NCBI GenBank assembly: GCA_030613605.1
Contig: JAUWLO010000083.1
Location: 1 to 8,529 of the forward strand
Direction of reading: 5' to 3'
Origin: Gammaproteobacteria bacterium
GTDB taxonomy: Bacteria > Pseudomonadota > Gammaproteobacteria > SZUA-152
Length of the DNA stretch: 8,529 nucleotides
A model generated the notes under the pieces. That model saw only the letters and a list, made by a program, of their open reading frames with translations, ran no database searches and was not told the DNA's origin. The translations under genes were made by a program, and so were the position numbers. Positions 6,219-8,529 of the stretch are shown one piece after another. How positions within the stretch are numbered: the stretch's first letter is position 1; every line of letters begins with the position of its first letter.

Positions 6219-6532
6219 GATTTTCTATCGGCCTTCTCATCCAGACCCGACAAACCAAAACGCCGCTGCAATTCATCCAGCACCTGCTGGGGACCCAGCC
6301 CCTGATCGGCCAGCATCACCAGGGTATGAAACCACAGGTCTGCCGTTTCATAAATAATTTTTTCCGCATCGCCATCTTTGGCAGCCATCACGGTTTCGGT
6401 GGCTTCTTCTCCGATTTTTTTAAGAATCGCATCCAGCCCCTTATCATACAGGCTGGCCACATAGGAAGAATCTGGTGACGCACCTTTGCGCGACTCCAGC
6501 ACCTCTGCCAATTGTGTCAACACGTCACTCAT
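6215..6532 (-). CDS. hisE: Phosphoribosyl-ATP pyrophosphatase HisE
   Basis: HisE removes pyrophosphate from phosphoribosyl-ATP, the second step of histidine synthesis. The 105-residue all-helical protein has the MazG-like signature: DSSYVASLYDKGLDAILKKI at 21-40, the metal-binding EEATE at 42-46, then ETADLWFH at 62-69 with E62 and D65. The ending RRFGLSGLDEKADRK is like that of Pseudomonas HisE. It is a stand-alone protein, unlike the HisIE fusion of enterics. The gene starts 27 nt after hisI with little Shine-Dalgarno match, so it may depend on coupling with hisI. Its stop overlaps the HIT start. Confidence 0.97.
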   Translation of the reverse strand: MSDVLTQLAEVLESRKGASPDSSYVASLYDKGLDAILKKIGEEATETVMAAKDGDAEKIIYETADLWFHTLVMLADQGLGPQQVLDELQRRFGLSGLDEKADRKS

Positions 6533-6559
6533 ATTTTATTCACAGACTTACTAAACTTT

Positions 6560-6952
6560 CTATTTATAAATGGTCGCTGGGTCTTTGATAACGCTTTCTG
6601 TCTCAACCCATTGCCCATTCTGGTATTGACGATAAAAACAACGCTCTCTACCTGTATGGCAGGCTATACCACCCACCTGCTCCACCGACAACAATACCAC
6701 GTCAGCATCACAATCCAGGCGCAGATCTTTCAGTGTCTGTACATGGCCGGATTCTTCACCCTTGCGCCATAATTTTTGTCGTGAACGTGACCAGTATATG
6801 GCACGGCCTTCGTCTACAGTGAGCTGCAGAGATTCACGATTCATCCACGCCATCATCAACACTTTGCCGGATGCCGCATCCTGAGCAATCGCAGGCACCA
6901 GTCCATCGGCGTCCCATTTGATCTCATCTAGCCACGCGCTTTCAGCACTCAC
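6560..6952 (-). CDS. hisI: Phosphoribosyl-AMP cyclohydrolase HisI
   Basis: HisI opens the purine ring of phosphoribosyl-AMP, step 3 of histidine synthesis. The 130-residue protein carries VLMMAWMNRESL at 31-42, YWSRSRQKLWRKGEESGH at 53-70, the magnesium motif DCDAD (D80, D82, D84) and the zinc cysteines C81, C98 (in GGIACHTGR) and C105 (CFY). The start is GTG at 6952, overlapping the hisF stop as GTGA (6949-6952), with GAGGTG inside the last hisF codons as ribosome site. This indicates tight coupling to hisF. Product and reading frame are clear. Confidence 0.97.
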   Translation of the reverse strand: MSAESAWLDEIKWDADGLVPAIAQDAASGKVLMMAWMNRESLQLTVDEGRAIYWSRSRQKLWRKGEESGHVQTLKDLRLDCDADVVLLSVEQVGGIACHTGRERCFYRQYQNGQWVETESVIKDPATIYK

Positions 6953-7722
6953 AAACGCACCTCTACACCTTGCGCGGCCATGGCGCGCTTGGCTTCTTCA
7001 ATAGTGAATTCACCAAAATGGAAAATGCTCGCCGCCAAAACGGCGTCGGCTTTACCTTCGGTTACACCCTCTGCGAGATGCTTCAATTCACCCACACCAC
7101 CCGAGGCAATCACCGGCACACTCACCGCATCGCTCACTGCTCGCGTTAACTCCAGGTCAAAGCCGATCCTGGTACCGTCACGATCCATGCTGGTTAACAG
7201 GATTTCGCCCGCACCGTAATCCACCATTTTTTTCGCCCATTCGATGGCATCAATACCGGTCGATTTACGACCACCATGGGTAAATATTTCCCAACGTTTC
7301 TCTTCACCTTCTTTGCTTACGCATTTGGCGTCGATGGCAACCACAATACACTGCGAACCAAATTTTTCTGCCGCTTCACGCACGAATTCAGGATTGGACA
7401 CTGCCGCAGTATTAATACCCACTTTATCGGCGCCAGCATTTAACATGCGCCGAATATCGTCAACTGTGCGAATACCGCCGCCAACAGTTAACGGAATAAA
7501 TACCTGACCGGCGACTTCTTCTACTACGTGCACCATGGTTTCCCGGTTATCAGAACTAGCAGTAATATCAAGAAAGGTGATTTCATCCGCCCCTTCTTCA
7601 TCGTAACGTTTGGCAATCTCTACCGGATCACCCGCATCACGAATATCGACAAACTGAACGCCTTTGACAACACGGCCGTTATCAACATCAAGACAGGGAA
7701 TAATTCGTTTTGCCAGACCCAT
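6949..7722 (-). CDS. hisF: Imidazole glycerol phosphate synthase cyclase subunit HisF
   Basis: HisF takes ammonia from the HisH glutaminase and makes imidazole glycerol phosphate and AICAR from PRFAR. It is a 257-residue (beta/alpha)8 barrel. The catalytic aspartates D12 (KRIIPCLDVDNGRVVKG) and D131 (CIVVAIDAK) are both present, as are the phosphate-binding loops LTVGGGIRTVDD (78-89) and VPVIASGGVGE (202-212). The duplicated half-barrel similarity to HisA is visible. It starts 12 nt after the hisA stop, with GAAAGAG upstream as ribosome site. hisH is not in this window and should lie to the right. Confidence 0.98.
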   Translation of the reverse strand: MGLAKRIIPCLDVDNGRVVKGVQFVDIRDAGDPVEIAKRYDEEGADEITFLDITASSDNRETMVHVVEEVAGQVFIPLTVGGGIRTVDDIRRMLNAGADKVGINTAAVSNPEFVREAAEKFGSQCIVVAIDAKCVSKEGEEKRWEIFTHGGRKSTGIDAIEWAKKMVDYGAGEILLTSMDRDGTRIGFDLELTRAVSDAVSVPVIASGGVGELKHLAEGVTEGKADAVLAASIFHFGEFTIEEAKRAMAAQGVEVRL

Positions 7723-7734
7723 TAAGCTCTTTCT

Positions 7735-8484
7735 CTATTTTGCTTTCTTATTAAATAAATCGTCGGACAACTTTTGTCCTTCAACAAAATCCAGCGTGCC
7801 TTCATAAATTGCGCGGCCGGTGATTGCACCCATGATACCTTCGTCTTCCACTTCGCATAAGGCGCGAATATCATCCAGATTGGTAATACCTCCCGATGCA
7901 ATTACCGGTATATTAATTGCTTGCGCCAGCTTTACTGTCGCCTCTACATTAACGCCACTCATCATGCCGTCACGCGAGATATCCGTGTACACAATAGCTT
8001 CGACACCATCATGCTCGAAATGTTTAGCCATATCGATCACATCGTGATGCGATAACTTCGACCAGCCATCAATGGCCACCTTGCCGTCTTTGGCATCCAG
8101 CCCAATAATAATGTGGCCCGGGAATGCCATACAGATATCCGAAACAAAGTGTGGCGCATTCACCGCCTTGGTGCCGATGATCACGTACTGCACGCCAGCA
8201 TCCAGATAAGCCTGGATGGTTTCTTCATCGCGAATACCACCACCAATTTGCACCGGCACATCAGGGAAGGCTTTGACAATGTCATGCACGATGCCTGCAT
8301 TCATGGGCTTGCCTTCAAAGGCGCCATTCAAGTCCACCAAATGTAAACGACGTGCACCCGCATCCACCCAACGTTGCGCCATGGCAACCGGGTCATCTGA
8401 AAACACGGTATCGTCTTCCATACGACCCTGTTTCAGTCGCACACACTTACCGTCTTTTAAATCAATTGCGGGTATTAACAGCAT
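7735..8484 (-). CDS. hisA: ProFAR isomerase HisA
   Basis: HisA is the Amadori isomerase that turns ProFAR into PRFAR, the substrate of HisF-HisH. The 249-residue (beta/alpha)8 barrel has LLIPAIDLKDGKCVRLKQG at 2-20 with D8, VQIGGGIRDEETI at 78-90, IIGLDAKDGKVAIDGW at 126-141 with D130, YTDISRDGMMSG around 170, and IPVIASGGITNLDDIRAL near the C-terminal phosphate site. D8 and D130 are the expected acid/base pair. The ATG at 8484 has GAGG 7 nt upstream. It is the first complete gene of the run. Confidence 0.98.
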   Translation of the reverse strand: MLLIPAIDLKDGKCVRLKQGRMEDDTVFSDDPVAMAQRWVDAGARRLHLVDLNGAFEGKPMNAGIVHDIVKAFPDVPVQIGGGIRDEETIQAYLDAGVQYVIIGTKAVNAPHFVSDICMAFPGHIIIGLDAKDGKVAIDGWSKLSHHDVIDMAKHFEHDGVEAIVYTDISRDGMMSGVNVEATVKLAQAINIPVIASGGITNLDDIRALCEVEDEGIMGAITGRAIYEGTLDFVEGQKLSDDLFNKKAK

Positions 8485-8486
8485 CT

Positions 8487-8529
8487 TTAAACCTCGTTAA
8501 ACTTTTTCACATATAACTCCTGAAAAAAA
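8487..8529 (-). CDS. Probable C-terminal codons of the gene upstream of hisA (partial)
   Basis: In the frame read from 8528 the minus strand encodes FFQELYVKKFNEV and a TAA at 8487-8489, 2 nt before the hisA ATG. That spacing suits the end of an upstream operon gene; by family gene order hisH is the natural candidate, and HisH proteins often end soon after an NF motif. Only 13 codons are visible, so identity cannot be shown. Alternatively GTG at 8509 with AGGAG upstream could begin a seven-codon leader. Confidence 0.3.
   Translation of the reverse strand, partial: FFQELYVKKFNEV

Overview
The window suggests a gammaproteobacterium outside the enteric group, probably a Pseudomonadales or Cellvibrionales-type marine or soil lineage. 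The reasons are that hisI and hisE are separate genes (enterics fuse them), that the late his genes run straight into tatABC, and that the TatC, HisE and YggX proteins look clearly gammaproteobacterial. This placement is inference from gene order and protein character, not from a database search. No tRNA, rRNA, CRISPR array, insertion sequence or phage gene was seen.

Layout. Positions 1-1438 (minus) hold most of a DUF255 / YyaL-type thioredoxin-fold protein with a signal peptide; its C-terminus runs off the left edge. A 228-bp divergent promoter region follows. It leads to a plus-strand pair: an A-type iron-sulfur carrier (HesB/IscA/ErpA family) with an odd Cys-Gly-rich tail (1667-2047), and an ATP-grasp ligase of unknown substrate (2132-3412). 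The ATP-grasp gene converges on yggX (3455-3739, minus), which has its own good sigma70-type promoter.

Positions 3858-8484 (minus) form one tightly packed run, read from right to left: hisA, hisF, hisI, hisE, a HinT-type HIT hydrolase, tatA, tatB, tatC. Four junctions are very tight: hisA-hisF (12 nt), hisF/hisI (GTGA overlap), hisE/HIT (ATGA overlap) and tatB/tatC (8-nt overlap). The loose ones are HIT-tatA (87 nt) and tatA-tatB (164 nt). The last few dozen bases probably hold the C-terminal codons of another gene just upstream of hisA.

Function. HisE and HisI carry out steps 2 and 3 of histidine synthesis, HisA the isomerisation and HisF the cyclase half of IGP synthase. HIT is a purine nucleoside phosphoramidase. 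TatABC exports folded, often cofactor-bearing proteins. The left half has an iron-sulfur and redox flavour: A-type carrier, YggX, and a thioredoxin-fold exported protein.

Most of the window is ordinary core genome. The parts that deserve a second look are the roughly 139-residue acidic tail on TatC, the long tatA-tatB spacer with a hairpin and a 12-bp tandem repeat, the unusual C-terminal cysteines of the HesB protein, and its pairing with an ATP-grasp enzyme of unknown function.
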